Origin: JBAPRR01 sp049281195
GTDB taxonomy: Bacteria > Actinomycetota > Acidimicrobiia > Acidimicrobiales > CAVXTF01
DNA: 21,347 nucleotides
NCBI GenBank assembly: GCA_049281195.1
Contig: JBAPRR010000206.1
Coordinates: 1 to 21,347 of the forward strand
Direction of reading: 5' to 3'
Part shown: positions 6,593 to 14,706 of the stretch, piece by piece
Layout of the letters: each line of letters begins with the position of its first letter
Position numbering within the stretch: position 1 is the first letter of the stretch
Translations under genes and position numbers: made by a program
Notes under the pieces: generated by a model
What the model saw: only the letters and a program-made list of their open reading frames with translations
What the model was told of the DNA's origin: nothing
Databases searched by the model: none

Positions 6593-8116
6593 ATGCTCGA
6601 CGGTGACCGTAACAACGTGGGCTACCACTTGAGGGCTGCGGCCGACCGATACGGAGACAGACCGTTTCTCACCATTGACGGTGTGACGATGAGCTTCGAG
6701 GAGATCGACGTGGCCACCCAGCGGGCCGCCAACGCTCTCCGCGCACGAGGGCTGCGTCAGGGCGATCATGTGGCCGCCGTACTGGGCAACTCCTTGGACT
6801 ACGTCCTGTCATGGTTGGGAGCTGCCCGCGCCGGGATCGTTTTCGTGCCCGTCAATCCATCACTAAAAGGCGATGGGCTCGCTGATCTTTTGGAGCACTC
6901 GGGTTCAACGCTTGTGATCTCGGCGCCCGAAGTTGCCGACCAGGTGGCAGCAGTCTGTGCCCGACTACCCGAGGTGCATGAGGTACTCCTAGCCACAGGC
7001 GATGGACCGGCATTGATCGGAGACGCTGGCGACCCGGGTGTCGAGCTGAAGGGCGGCGACCCGATGATGGTCATGTACACGTCAGGCACCACGGGCAAGC
7101 CGAAGGGCATAGAGATCGACCATGCCCGCTGCTCGGCCGGCCGGTTCATCCTGAAGGCCGTGGGAGTCGAGGATACCGACAGGATCTTCACCTCGCTGCC
7201 GCTGTTCCACGCCAACGCCGCGATCATAAGCTTCTGGGGCGCCTTCAAAATGGGCTTGCCGCTCAGCGTGGGACGCCGATTCAGCGCATCGCGCCACTGG
7301 GATGAGGTTCGAGCTGCGGGGGCGACGGTCTTCAACGCCCTCGGTGCGATGATGCCGATTCTCTACAAGCAACCACCCAGAGCCGACGACGCCGCCAACC
7401 CCTGCCGCCTCGTCATCTCCGGTGCATGCCCGAAAGATCTATGGAGGCCGTTCGAGGAGCGTTTCGGGGTCAAGCTCGTCGAGTGTTACGGCACCGCAGA
7501 AGGCGCCCTTACCATCGCAGGCCCGGACGCACCGCTCGGCTCGATCGGAAAGCCAGTGAACGCGGAAGCCAAGGTCGTTCGCGAGGACGACACAGAGTGC
7601 GATCCGAACGAAATTGGTGAACTGGTGACCCGTCCACTCGGTGGCTCGGCAAGGGTGAGCTACTACAAGAACGACGAAGCATCCGTTGCCAAGATCGCAG
7701 GCGGTTGGCTGCACACGGGTGACCGCGTGTACAAGGACCCGGAAGGTTTTTTGTGGTTCGTCGACCGGGGTGACCATTTCATCCGACGTAGGGGCGAGAA
7801 CATCTCGTCTGTCGAGGTGGAGGCGGTCGTGGAGCGACATCCGTCCGTCATCGAAGCCGCGGCTTACGGGATCCCTTCGGAGATGGGTGAAGACGAGGTC
7901 GCAGTCGCGGTCGTTGCTCATCCCGGCGTGACCATCGACCCTGTGGACCTGGTCGAATTCTGCGCCCAGAACATGGCCTCTTTTCAGGTGCCACGCTTCG
8001 TGCGGGTCCTAAGCGAGCTGCCCAAGACCGACACGCACAGGGCGAAGAAAAAAGTGTTGGCGAGTGAAGGTCGAGTAGAGGGGATGTTCGACAGGGAAGA
8101 TCCTGACAAGTCATGA
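6593..8116 (+). CDS. AMP-forming acyl-CoA synthetase (CaiC/fatty-acid ligase type)
   Basis: A 507-residue ANL-superfamily ligase that activates a carboxylic acid with ATP and CoA. Core motifs are present: A3 YTSGTTGKPKG (162-172), A5 YGTAEG, A7 GWLHTGD, and A8/hinge DRGDHFIRRRGENIS. The A10 loop reads LPKTDTHRAKKK, so Arg483 stands where the catalytic lysine of LPKTxTGK normally lies. I recall similar loops in CaiC/DitJ-like ligases, and neighbouring lysines 485-487 could serve. Start ATG 6593 has GAGAGG 6 bases upstream and follows the thiolase stop by 10 bases. Position in the operon suggests it activates a pathway acid for the adjacent thiolase. The substrate acid cannot be told from sequence. 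Confidence 0.92.
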   Translation: MLDGDRNNVGYHLRAAADRYGDRPFLTIDGVTMSFEEIDVATQRAANALRARGLRQGDHVAAVLGNSLDYVLSWLGAARAGIVFVPVNPSLKGDGLADLLEHSGSTLVISAPEVADQVAAVCARLPEVHEVLLATGDGPALIGDAGDPGVELKGGDPMMVMYTSGTTGKPKGIEIDHARCSAGRFILKAVGVEDTDRIFTSLPLFHANAAIISFWGAFKMGLPLSVGRRFSASRHWDEVRAAGATVFNALGAMMPILYKQPPRADDAANPCRLVISGACPKDLWRPFEERFGVKLVECYGTAEGALTIAGPDAPLGSIGKPVNAEAKVVREDDTECDPNEIGELVTRPLGGSARVSYYKNDEASVAKIAGGWLHTGDRVYKDPEGFLWFVDRGDHFIRRRGENISSVEVEAVVERHPSVIEAAAYGIPSEMGEDEVAVAVVAHPGVTIDPVDLVEFCAQNMASFQVPRFVRVLSELPKTDTHRAKKKVLASEGRVEGMFDREDPDKS

Positions 8117-8152
8117 GATGCAGATTTCCGATCGTAATTCGAGGGGTGGCAA

Positions 8153-9685
8153 GTGAGCTCAGCTGATGTTCACACGAACGGTTCGTATGAGGACTTCGAC
8201 GCCGTAGTCGTCGGTGGCGGCCTCGGTGGTATCGGTGCCGGAATCACACTCATGAACGCAGGCATGAAGAAATTCGTGCTCATCGAAAAGGCGGACGGTC
8301 TCGGCGGCGTCTGGCATCACAACATCTATCCCGGTTGTGTCTGTGACGTGCCCTCCGTTCTTTATTCCTTCGGATTCCGCCCGAATCCGAACTGGTCCCG
8401 TTTTTTTGCACCGCAGTCGGAGATTCGGCAGTACCTGCTCGACATGGCCGCCGAATCGGGAGTGGCAGCGAGGGCGCGAGTTTCCACGGAGATGCTCTCG
8501 GCATCGTGGGATGAAGATGCCAGCAGGTGGCTGGTTAAGACGACTAAAGGAAGCTTCAGGTCGCGCATCTTGATCTTGGCGGTCGGGAGCCTTCATGCCA
8601 GCCGGCTCCCTGAGATCGATGGCCTCGACACATTCGAGGGCAAGATCTTTCACAGCGCCAAATGGCCCGAGGGTTACGACTACAAAGGTGAGCGCATCGC
8701 GGTGATCGGGACGGGAGCCTCGGCAGTCCAAGCCGTTCCTGAGCTCGCCAAGGAAGCGAACAGACTGGTCGTCTTCCAACGCACACCGCAATGGGTCTGG
8801 CCCAAACCCAACTGGAATCATTCGTCGGTAACCCGGAGCGTCTTCGCCCGTTTTCCTGGAACTCAGCGAACACTTCGCAAGGTCGTCTGGGCGTTCACCG
8901 AATTGACTTTCGCCCGCCTGTACAAGCCCGACCTGTCGAAGCGCCTGCAGTCCGTACCCCGGTGGAACTTGACCAGATCGGTACCCGAGGGACCGATGCG
9001 CGATGCGCTGACCCCCACATACATCCAGGGTTGCCGGCGCGTGTTGTACTCGAACACCTTCTATCCGGCACTGATGCAACCGAACGTGGAGCTCTGCGCG
9101 TCAGCCGCGGTCGGAGCAGGCCCCGACTGGATCGCAGGCTCCGACGGAGTACGCCACCAGGTCGACACGATCGTGTGCGCCACCGGTTTCCGGTTCGGAG
9201 CCGGACCCGTTCCGGCCCTTGTGACAGGGAGGGGAGGCAAGCGCTTGTCGGAAGTGTGGAAAGAAGGAGCGCACGCATACCTCGGAACGACCGTCCACGG
9301 TTTTCCCAACATGGCGCTCGTATGGGGACCGAACGCCGCGACGGCGTCTCAGTTCGTGGGCACGGAAGCCCAACTGCGATACCTGCGAGGAATGCTCTCG
9401 AGTTTCACTGAGATGCGCATCGAATCGCTCGAGGTACGCGAGGAGAAAGAGTTGGCGTGGAAGGCAGAAGCCGACGAGGTTCTCTCCCACACCGTGCACA
9501 ACAAGGCCATCGGCGGTTGCACAAGTCCCTATATCGACGCAAGTGGGCGCAACCATGCGCTGTTTCCAGGCAGCATGAAGAACATGTGGGACAGCCTCGA
9601 GCACTTCGACGTGAGCGCGTACCGGTTCACAGAACAGGAGCGCTCTTCGGTCGCTTCTCCCAGTCTCGCGACGAAGCCAGCGTGA
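8153..9685 (+). CDS. Flavin-dependent monooxygenase, Baeyer-Villiger type
   Basis: A 510-residue FAD/NADPH monooxygenase. It has an FAD-binding Rossmann motif GGGLGGIGAG (21-30), the GGVWHHNIYPGCVCDVPS substrate/FAD region (51-68), the type I Baeyer-Villiger fingerprint FEGKIFHSAKWP (161-172, matching FxGxxxHxxxWP), and a second NADPH-binding motif GTGASA (186-191). Such enzymes insert oxygen next to a ketone to give an ester or lactone, though some family members act on nitrogen or sulfur. Start GTG 8153 follows a strong GAGGGGTGG ribosome-binding site; its TGA overlaps the next GTG by 4 bases. Together with the CoA genes it suggests that the substrate or an intermediate is a ketone. No dedicated lactone hydrolase is recognisable nearby, unless an amidohydrolase or HydA/HydB does this. 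Confidence 0.92.
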   Translation: MSSADVHTNGSYEDFDAVVVGGGLGGIGAGITLMNAGMKKFVLIEKADGLGGVWHHNIYPGCVCDVPSVLYSFGFRPNPNWSRFFAPQSEIRQYLLDMAAESGVAARARVSTEMLSASWDEDASRWLVKTTKGSFRSRILILAVGSLHASRLPEIDGLDTFEGKIFHSAKWPEGYDYKGERIAVIGTGASAVQAVPELAKEANRLVVFQRTPQWVWPKPNWNHSSVTRSVFARFPGTQRTLRKVVWAFTELTFARLYKPDLSKRLQSVPRWNLTRSVPEGPMRDALTPTYIQGCRRVLYSNTFYPALMQPNVELCASAAVGAGPDWIAGSDGVRHQVDTIVCATGFRFGAGPVPALVTGRGGKRLSEVWKEGAHAYLGTTVHGFPNMALVWGPNAATASQFVGTEAQLRYLRGMLSSFTEMRIESLEVREEKELAWKAEADEVLSHTVHNKAIGGCTSPYIDASGRNHALFPGSMKNMWDSLEHFDVSAYRFTEQERSSVASPSLATKPA

Positions 9686-10875
9686 CCGACAACATTCTTG
9701 CCGGCGTCAGGGTCCTCGACGTCGGAGTGGCCGTTCAAGGACCGAAGGCCTGCCAGGTTCTCGCGGACTTCGGGGCCGACGTGATCAAGGTCGAGATTCC
9801 CGGCATCGGTGACACTAACCGCTCTGTTCCGAACAACCCTGATGATCCAAGGTCCGCGTGGTTCTACGCGCTCAATCGCGGGAAGCGGTCGGTCACTTTG
9901 GACCTGAGGACAGAGGGTGGCCGCAAGGCCATGCTGAAGCTCGCCGAGACCGCAGACGTGATGGTGTCGAACTTCAAGATCGGAACGCTCGAGGCCTGGG
10001 GCCTAGGGTACGACGCCGTTTCAGCCATCAACCCGAGGATCGTCTACGCGTGCGGATCTGGATACGGCCCCTTGGGGCCCGACGCTGAGCGCGAGGCGAC
10101 CGACCTGGCAGCGCAAGCAGCCGGCGGTCTAATCTCGACCACCGGTGTGGACGGCGGTGATCCGACTCCCGTCGGCGTGGCGATTGCCGATCACGAGTCG
10201 TCGCAGAACCTCGTAATCGGAATTCTTGCGGCACTGCGCGTCACCGAGCGTGACGGTGTCGGACAGCGTGTGGACGTGTCGCTCGTCGGTTCGCAGATCT
10301 GGGCTCAAGCGGCCGAGTACACGCACTACGCGATGACGGGCGTGGTGCCGGGAAGAGCGAACTACGGACATCCACTTCTGCCCGGCATCTATCGGATATT
10401 TGAAACATCCGATGGCTGGATAGCCGTCGTCGGGGTACCGCGCTCGCTGCGACCCGGGTTCTGGAGAGCAGTCGAACGTGAAGACCTCGGAGATGATCCT
10501 CGCTTCAAGCCGGCGATCATCCCTCGCGCGGATGCGGCCGACCTGTTCAAGGATTTGGTGCCGATCTTCTTGAAACGGACGACGGCGGAGTGGACCGAGC
10601 GACTCCTCGCCGAGGGCGAGCGTTTCGCCCCCGTCCTCGACTACGCGCAAGTGGCGGCGACCGAGCAGGTGAAGGTGAACGGCTACCTGCGTCCGTTCGA
10701 ACATCCTGAGTGGGGAAGCCTCGCTGTTCCCGTCACTCCTCTCGGATTTTCGCAGACCCCGATCGAACCGGCCGTGACTTCGCCAGAGCTGGGAGCGCAC
10801 ACCCTCGAGGTGCTGATAGATGCTGGATTTTCGGAAGAGGATCTCGAGGCACTTCGCGATCAAGGGGCTTGGTGA
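9682..10875 (+). CDS. Class III (CaiB/BaiF) CoA-transferase
   Basis: A 397-residue formyl-CoA-transferase-family protein, moving CoA between carboxylic acids. Typical stretches are GVRVLDVGVAVQGPKACQVL, GADVIKVE, VTLDLRTEGGR (71-81), NFKIGTLEAWGLGY (97-110), and the active-site Asp141 in ATDLAAQAAGGL. GTG 9682 is used because it gives the exact family N-terminus and overlaps the monooxygenase stop in GTGA, implying coupled translation. It ends the second operon; the operator of the next operon begins 14 bases after its stop. Its presence beside an ATP-using ligase suggests that the pathway recycles CoA from a product such as an acyl-CoA. Racemase members exist in this family, so transferase is the likelier but not the only reading. 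Confidence 0.93.
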   Translation: MTDNILAGVRVLDVGVAVQGPKACQVLADFGADVIKVEIPGIGDTNRSVPNNPDDPRSAWFYALNRGKRSVTLDLRTEGGRKAMLKLAETADVMVSNFKIGTLEAWGLGYDAVSAINPRIVYACGSGYGPLGPDAEREATDLAAQAAGGLISTTGVDGGDPTPVGVAIADHESSQNLVIGILAALRVTERDGVGQRVDVSLVGSQIWAQAAEYTHYAMTGVVPGRANYGHPLLPGIYRIFETSDGWIAVVGVPRSLRPGFWRAVEREDLGDDPRFKPAIIPRADAADLFKDLVPIFLKRTTAEWTERLLAEGERFAPVLDYAQVAATEQVKVNGYLRPFEHPEWGSLAVPVTPLGFSQTPIEPAVTSPELGAHTLEVLIDAGFSEEDLEALRDQGAW

Positions 10876-10889
10876 GATCTGAGCGCTCG

Positions 10890-10902
10890 TGATAAGATAT
10901 CG
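10890..10902 (+). promoter_or_regulatory. Operator overlapping the -10 box of the amidohydrolase-HydA-HydB operon
   Basis: TGATAAGATATCG fits GATAWNWTATC, with one unsymmetrical inner pair. TAAGAT (10893-10898) serves as -10 and TTGGTG (10869-10874) as a weak -35 at 18 bases. The inferred start near 10905 leaves a leader of about 16 bases that just includes the AGGAGG ribosome-binding site (10911-10916) 4 bases before ATG 10921. Proposed target of the GntR regulator. Confidence 0.7.
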
Positions 10903-10920
10903 CAACCTTGAGGAGGCCGG

Positions 10921-12657
10921 ATGGAAGACTTTGACATCCACATCAAAGGCGGCGTCGTTGTAGACGGGACCCGGGTCCCGCGCTTCAAGGGGGACGTCTG
11001 GATCAAAGACGGCAAGATCGCTCAGATCGGGGGCCGGGTCAACGGTGGCGCCGAACAGACGATCGACGCCGATGGACTGATTGTCGCCCCCGGTTTCGTC
11101 GACCTACATACCCACTACGACGCCCAGATCCGCTGGGATCCGTATTGCACGATCTCCGGATGGCATGGCGTTACCTCCGTCGTCCTCGGTAACTGTGGCT
11201 TCGGGTTCGCACCCTGCAAGCCGGATTTTGTCGAGCGTTCGATGCGCACGATGACGCGCACAGAGGCGATTCCCTACGACTCGATCCGCGAAGGCGTCCT
11301 CCCCGTGTGGGATTGGGAGACGATGCCGGAGTACCTCGACAATCTCGACAGGATCCCGAAGGGCGTCAACTGTCTGCAGTACATGCCTCTCGTCTGCCTC
11401 GTGACCTATGTCATGGGTCTCGAAGCGGCCAAGTCCCGGCCTGCGACGAAGGCCGAGCAACAGGAGATGCAGCGCCTGCTCAATGAAGGGATGGATGCCG
11501 GTCTTGCGGGCTTCTCGTACCAGCGCCGCGGTCCCAACTCGGTGCAGTCGGATGTCGACGGGACGCCGATGGTCACCGATACCATGTGCGACGAAGACCT
11601 TCTGGCGCTGGCACAGGTTCTCGCTGACCGTGACGAGGGTTTCATCCAGGTCTCTGAGTCCACCGGCGATCGCGAAGCCGACATGGCGTTCATCGAAAAG
11701 CTGGCCGGTGTTTCCGGTCGACCGGTGCTTTGGAACACGATTCTTCCCGCCCGGCGGAATCCTGCGGTGCACCGCGAACCCATCGAGTGGCTCGGACGGT
11801 GCTGGGACAAGGGTCTGCAGGTCTATGGGCAATGCGCCATAGGGAGAGCCGGCTACGCCTTCACCCTCGAGCACTGGAACCTCTACGACACGTCGCCCGA
11901 GTGGCGGGCCATCACCACCGGTGACAAGGAAGAGAAGCGGGCGAAGATGTCGGACCCAGACTTGCGGGCGAAGCTCGTCGCGGCACACGACACCGAGGAC
12001 AAGCGTCTCCGTCAGATCCAGTCCGCCGTCGGGGGACAGGTCGAAGCCCTAGTCATCCAAGGCGTGAACCGGCAGCAGGACCTGCAGAAGTATGTCGGCA
12101 AGTCGGTCGGCCAGATCGCCGAGGAAGAGAACAAGCACGTCATCGAGGTGATGCTGGATCTGACCCTGGCCGGTGACCTGAATGTCGAATTTCTCGGTCC
12201 TGACAAAGGTTCGAACGCCGACTTCATGACCGAGATGATGTTGAACCCCTACTGCCTGCCCGGCGTGTCCGACGGCGGCGCCCACACCAAGTTCTTCACT
12301 GGCGGGGCCTGGCCGACCGACATTCTTCGCTGGCTGGTTCGCGATGAGGGAAAGGTGACCCTCGAGGAAGCTCACTACCGGATCTCCGCCCTCGCAGCGC
12401 ATGCGGCAGGCTTCAAGCATCGTGGATTTCTCCGCGAGGGTGCAGGAGCCGACGTCGTCGTCTACGACATGGAGGAGCTCGACATAGACCCGAGTTGGGT
12501 CGGTGAGGTTTCCCATGACCTGCCCGGCAACGAGTGGAGACGAATCCAGCGCGCCAAGGGATACCGTTCGATCATCGTCAACGGTGAGGAGACCTTCTCC
12601 GATGGGAAGTGCACGGGCGCGACTCCGGGCCGTCTGCTGCGACATGGCAAGGGCTGA
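10921..12657 (+). CDS. Amidohydrolase of the N-acyl-D-amino-acid deacylase family, altered metal site
   Basis: A 578-residue metal-dependent hydrolase with the small beta-sandwich start and the family end GRLLRHGKG. Metal-site motifs seen are HTHYDAQ (His63, His65), Cys92 in LGNCGFGFAPC, and Asp451 in SDGGAHT. The two histidines that complete the site in characterised D-aminoacylases are not found: the matching strands read FIQVSESTGD (241-250) and PVLWNTILPA (268 onward). Large actinobacterial groups share this arrangement as I recall, and their substrates are mostly unknown. It may hydrolyse an amide, lactam, lactone or enol-type ring bond. The start has a perfect AGGAGG. It is first in an operon with HydA, 27 bases downstream, and HydB. 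The family call is secure; the reaction is open. Confidence 0.9.
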   Translation: MEDFDIHIKGGVVVDGTRVPRFKGDVWIKDGKIAQIGGRVNGGAEQTIDADGLIVAPGFVDLHTHYDAQIRWDPYCTISGWHGVTSVVLGNCGFGFAPCKPDFVERSMRTMTRTEAIPYDSIREGVLPVWDWETMPEYLDNLDRIPKGVNCLQYMPLVCLVTYVMGLEAAKSRPATKAEQQEMQRLLNEGMDAGLAGFSYQRRGPNSVQSDVDGTPMVTDTMCDEDLLALAQVLADRDEGFIQVSESTGDREADMAFIEKLAGVSGRPVLWNTILPARRNPAVHREPIEWLGRCWDKGLQVYGQCAIGRAGYAFTLEHWNLYDTSPEWRAITTGDKEEKRAKMSDPDLRAKLVAAHDTEDKRLRQIQSAVGGQVEALVIQGVNRQQDLQKYVGKSVGQIAEEENKHVIEVMLDLTLAGDLNVEFLGPDKGSNADFMTEMMLNPYCLPGVSDGGAHTKFFTGGAWPTDILRWLVRDEGKVTLEEAHYRISALAAHAAGFKHRGFLREGAGADVVVYDMEELDIDPSWVGEVSHDLPGNEWRRIQRAKGYRSIIVNGEETFSDGKCTGATPGRLLRHGKG

Positions 12658-12684
12658 CCTGGCGGAAAGCGCGCCATCGATCCT

Positions 12685-14706
12685 GTGATCGGCGTCGACG
12701 TAGGGGGGACCTTCACCGACGTGGTTTGCGTCCGCGACGGTGTGATCAGGACGGCCAAGGTGCCGACGGCGGGGCTGGAGGGTTGCGAATCCGTCCTCGA
12801 AGGCGCGGCAATCGTCGGCGTCGAAGGTTCGAAGATCTTCAATCACGCCAGCACTCACGGCCTGAACTCGATAATCACTCGCAGGCTTCCCAAGGTTGCC
12901 TTCCTCACCACCCTCGGCCATCGCGACGTGCTCGACCACGGCCGCATCTGGCGTCCGCGTCAAGCAGGCACGGACCCGTCGTGGCGACGACAGTTCTCCG
13001 ACGTCGCTCGTCCTCTCGTTCCGCGCTATCTCCGCCGCGGTGTCGAGGAACGGATGTCAGCGGGCGGCGAAACCCTGATACCGGTCAACGACGATCAAGT
13101 CCGCCACGAGCTTGCCGTACTCAAAAGGTCTGGTGTGGAGGGTGTGGCCATCTGCCTGCTTCATTCGTACGCGAACCGTTCGCACGAAGAACGGATCCGG
13201 CAGTTGGTGACCGAGGAGCTCGGCACCTCAATGCCTTGTTCAATATCGAGCGAGGTCTCGTGTCTGGCCAAGGAGTACCCGCGGGCTTCGACGGTCGTGA
13301 TCGACGTCATCATGAAGCTCATCTATGGCGAGTACACCGAACGTCTGACTCAAGGCCTTGAGTCTCTCGGCTTCGAAGGTCTGCTCAACTACGCCGACTC
13401 CGCGGCGAACCTGATCACAGCAGACTTCGCCATGCAGCAGCCCTTCCGCATCGTCTTCGCAGGACCTGCCGCGGGCACCGCAGCAAGCGAGCACTTTGGC
13501 GCTCAGATCGGCGACACAAATCTGCTCTGCGCGGATGTCGGTGGTACGAGCTGTGACATAAGCCTGGTGACCGAAGGGCGGGCTTACCGCAACATCACCT
13601 TCGAACTAGAGCACGACATGGTGGTGAACTCGCTTTCGACAGATATCGCCACGCTCGGGGCTGGCGGAGGCAGCATCGTCAAGGTCAATTCCCTCGGTGA
13701 AATCGAGGTGGGGCCACAAAGCGCTGGCGCACAGCCAGGCCCCGCTTGCTACGGCAGGGGTGGTACGAGCCCGACTTTGACAGATGCCTGTCTACTGATG
13801 GGCTTTCTCGACCCCGAAGAGTTCGTGGGTGGGTCCATCCACCTCGATATGGACCTGGCGCAAAAGGCCTTCGACTCTCTCGACGTCTCTCTCGGAACAG
13901 AGCAGCGGGTCCGGATGGCATGGGAGATCGGTCTGAACAATGTTGTCGAGGGCATTTACAACGTCGGCCTCCGTCATGGCGTGGATCCGCGTGATTACAG
14001 CTTGTTGGCCTATGGCGCCGCCGGCCCGATGCTGCTTCCATCTTTGCTCGGCAGATCGGAGTTCCGTCGGATAATCATCCCCCCGTTGCCCGGCCTCTTC
14101 AGCGCTTTGGGCCTTCTGAGCACCGACCTGGTCTACTCCGACAGTCGGTCGCTCTACAGGGTCTTAGACCCGGCAAGTCCCCAACAGGTCGAGAGCGCTT
14201 TCGACGCCCTCGAATCCGTACTCCTCAAGCGGATCGAAGTGTCGGAAGAGGGAGTCCAGATCAGGAGATCCTTCGACGGCCGTCTGCGTGGTCAGAGCTG
14301 GGAGACGCCATTCATCGACGCTCCCGCAGGTCCTGTCGGGGATGCAGAGATACGCCAAATGATCGACGACTTCCACAAGGAATACGCCCTTCGCAATGGG
14401 AACGCGTTCAGATCGATTCCCGTCGAGGCCGTGACGCTCAGGGTGCAGATCGTCGTGCCATCGGAAAAGCTACGCTTCACCCAGGTTCCAGAACGCCACG
14501 ACGATCCACTCGCCGCATCTGGAGAGACAACACTCAGATTCGTCTACGAACAGCCGCGACGCGCACTCGTATACCGGCGCGACGATCTTCGTGCCGGAGA
14601 TCGTCTGGAAGGACCCGCGATCGTCCGTGAGCAGATGGCGACGACGGTTGTTCCTCTGGAAGCACATGTAGAAGTTGGAGCTTTGGGTGAGCTATACGTT
14701 TCCTGA
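12685..14706 (+). CDS. HydA-type subunit (hydantoinase/oxoprolinase/acetone carboxylase beta family)
   Basis: A 673-residue ASKHA-fold ATP-binding subunit. It has GVDVGGTFTD (3-12) at the N-terminus, a second phosphate-binding motif DVGGTSCD (284-291), GAGGGS (325-330) and the family signature GPQSAGAQPGPACYG (343-357). Family members use ATP to phosphorylate a ring carbonyl (oxoprolinase, hydantoinase, caprolactamase) or to activate bicarbonate and ketone (acetone and acetophenone carboxylases). The segment STHGLNSIITRRLPKVAFL resembles the carboxylase-like branch more than oxoprolinase, from memory. GTG 12685 gives the exact family N-terminus, but its ribosome-binding site is weak, so translation probably depends on the upstream gene. 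HydB begins before its stop. Substrate class is inferred only. Confidence 0.92.
   Translation: MIGVDVGGTFTDVVCVRDGVIRTAKVPTAGLEGCESVLEGAAIVGVEGSKIFNHASTHGLNSIITRRLPKVAFLTTLGHRDVLDHGRIWRPRQAGTDPSWRRQFSDVARPLVPRYLRRGVEERMSAGGETLIPVNDDQVRHELAVLKRSGVEGVAICLLHSYANRSHEERIRQLVTEELGTSMPCSISSEVSCLAKEYPRASTVVIDVIMKLIYGEYTERLTQGLESLGFEGLLNYADSAANLITADFAMQQPFRIVFAGPAAGTAASEHFGAQIGDTNLLCADVGGTSCDISLVTEGRAYRNITFELEHDMVVNSLSTDIATLGAGGGSIVKVNSLGEIEVGPQSAGAQPGPACYGRGGTSPTLTDACLLMGFLDPEEFVGGSIHLDMDLAQKAFDSLDVSLGTEQRVRMAWEIGLNNVVEGIYNVGLRHGVDPRDYSLLAYGAAGPMLLPSLLGRSEFRRIIIPPLPGLFSALGLLSTDLVYSDSRSLYRVLDPASPQQVESAFDALESVLLKRIEVSEEGVQIRRSFDGRLRGQSWETPFIDAPAGPVGDAEIRQMIDDFHKEYALRNGNAFRSIPVEAVTLRVQIVVPSEKLRFTQVPERHDDPLAASGETTLRFVYEQPRRALVYRRDDLRAGDRLEGPAIVREQMATTVVPLEAHVEVGALGELYVS

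Noticed and set aside
8159..9079. Long open frame on the minus strand inside the monooxygenase gene (also 10129-10941 and 11104-11988 inside neighbouring genes)
   Set aside because: These are typical antisense shadows of high-GC coding DNA: their translations are rich in Arg, Ser and Pro and show no family motifs, while the plus-strand products are complete known families.
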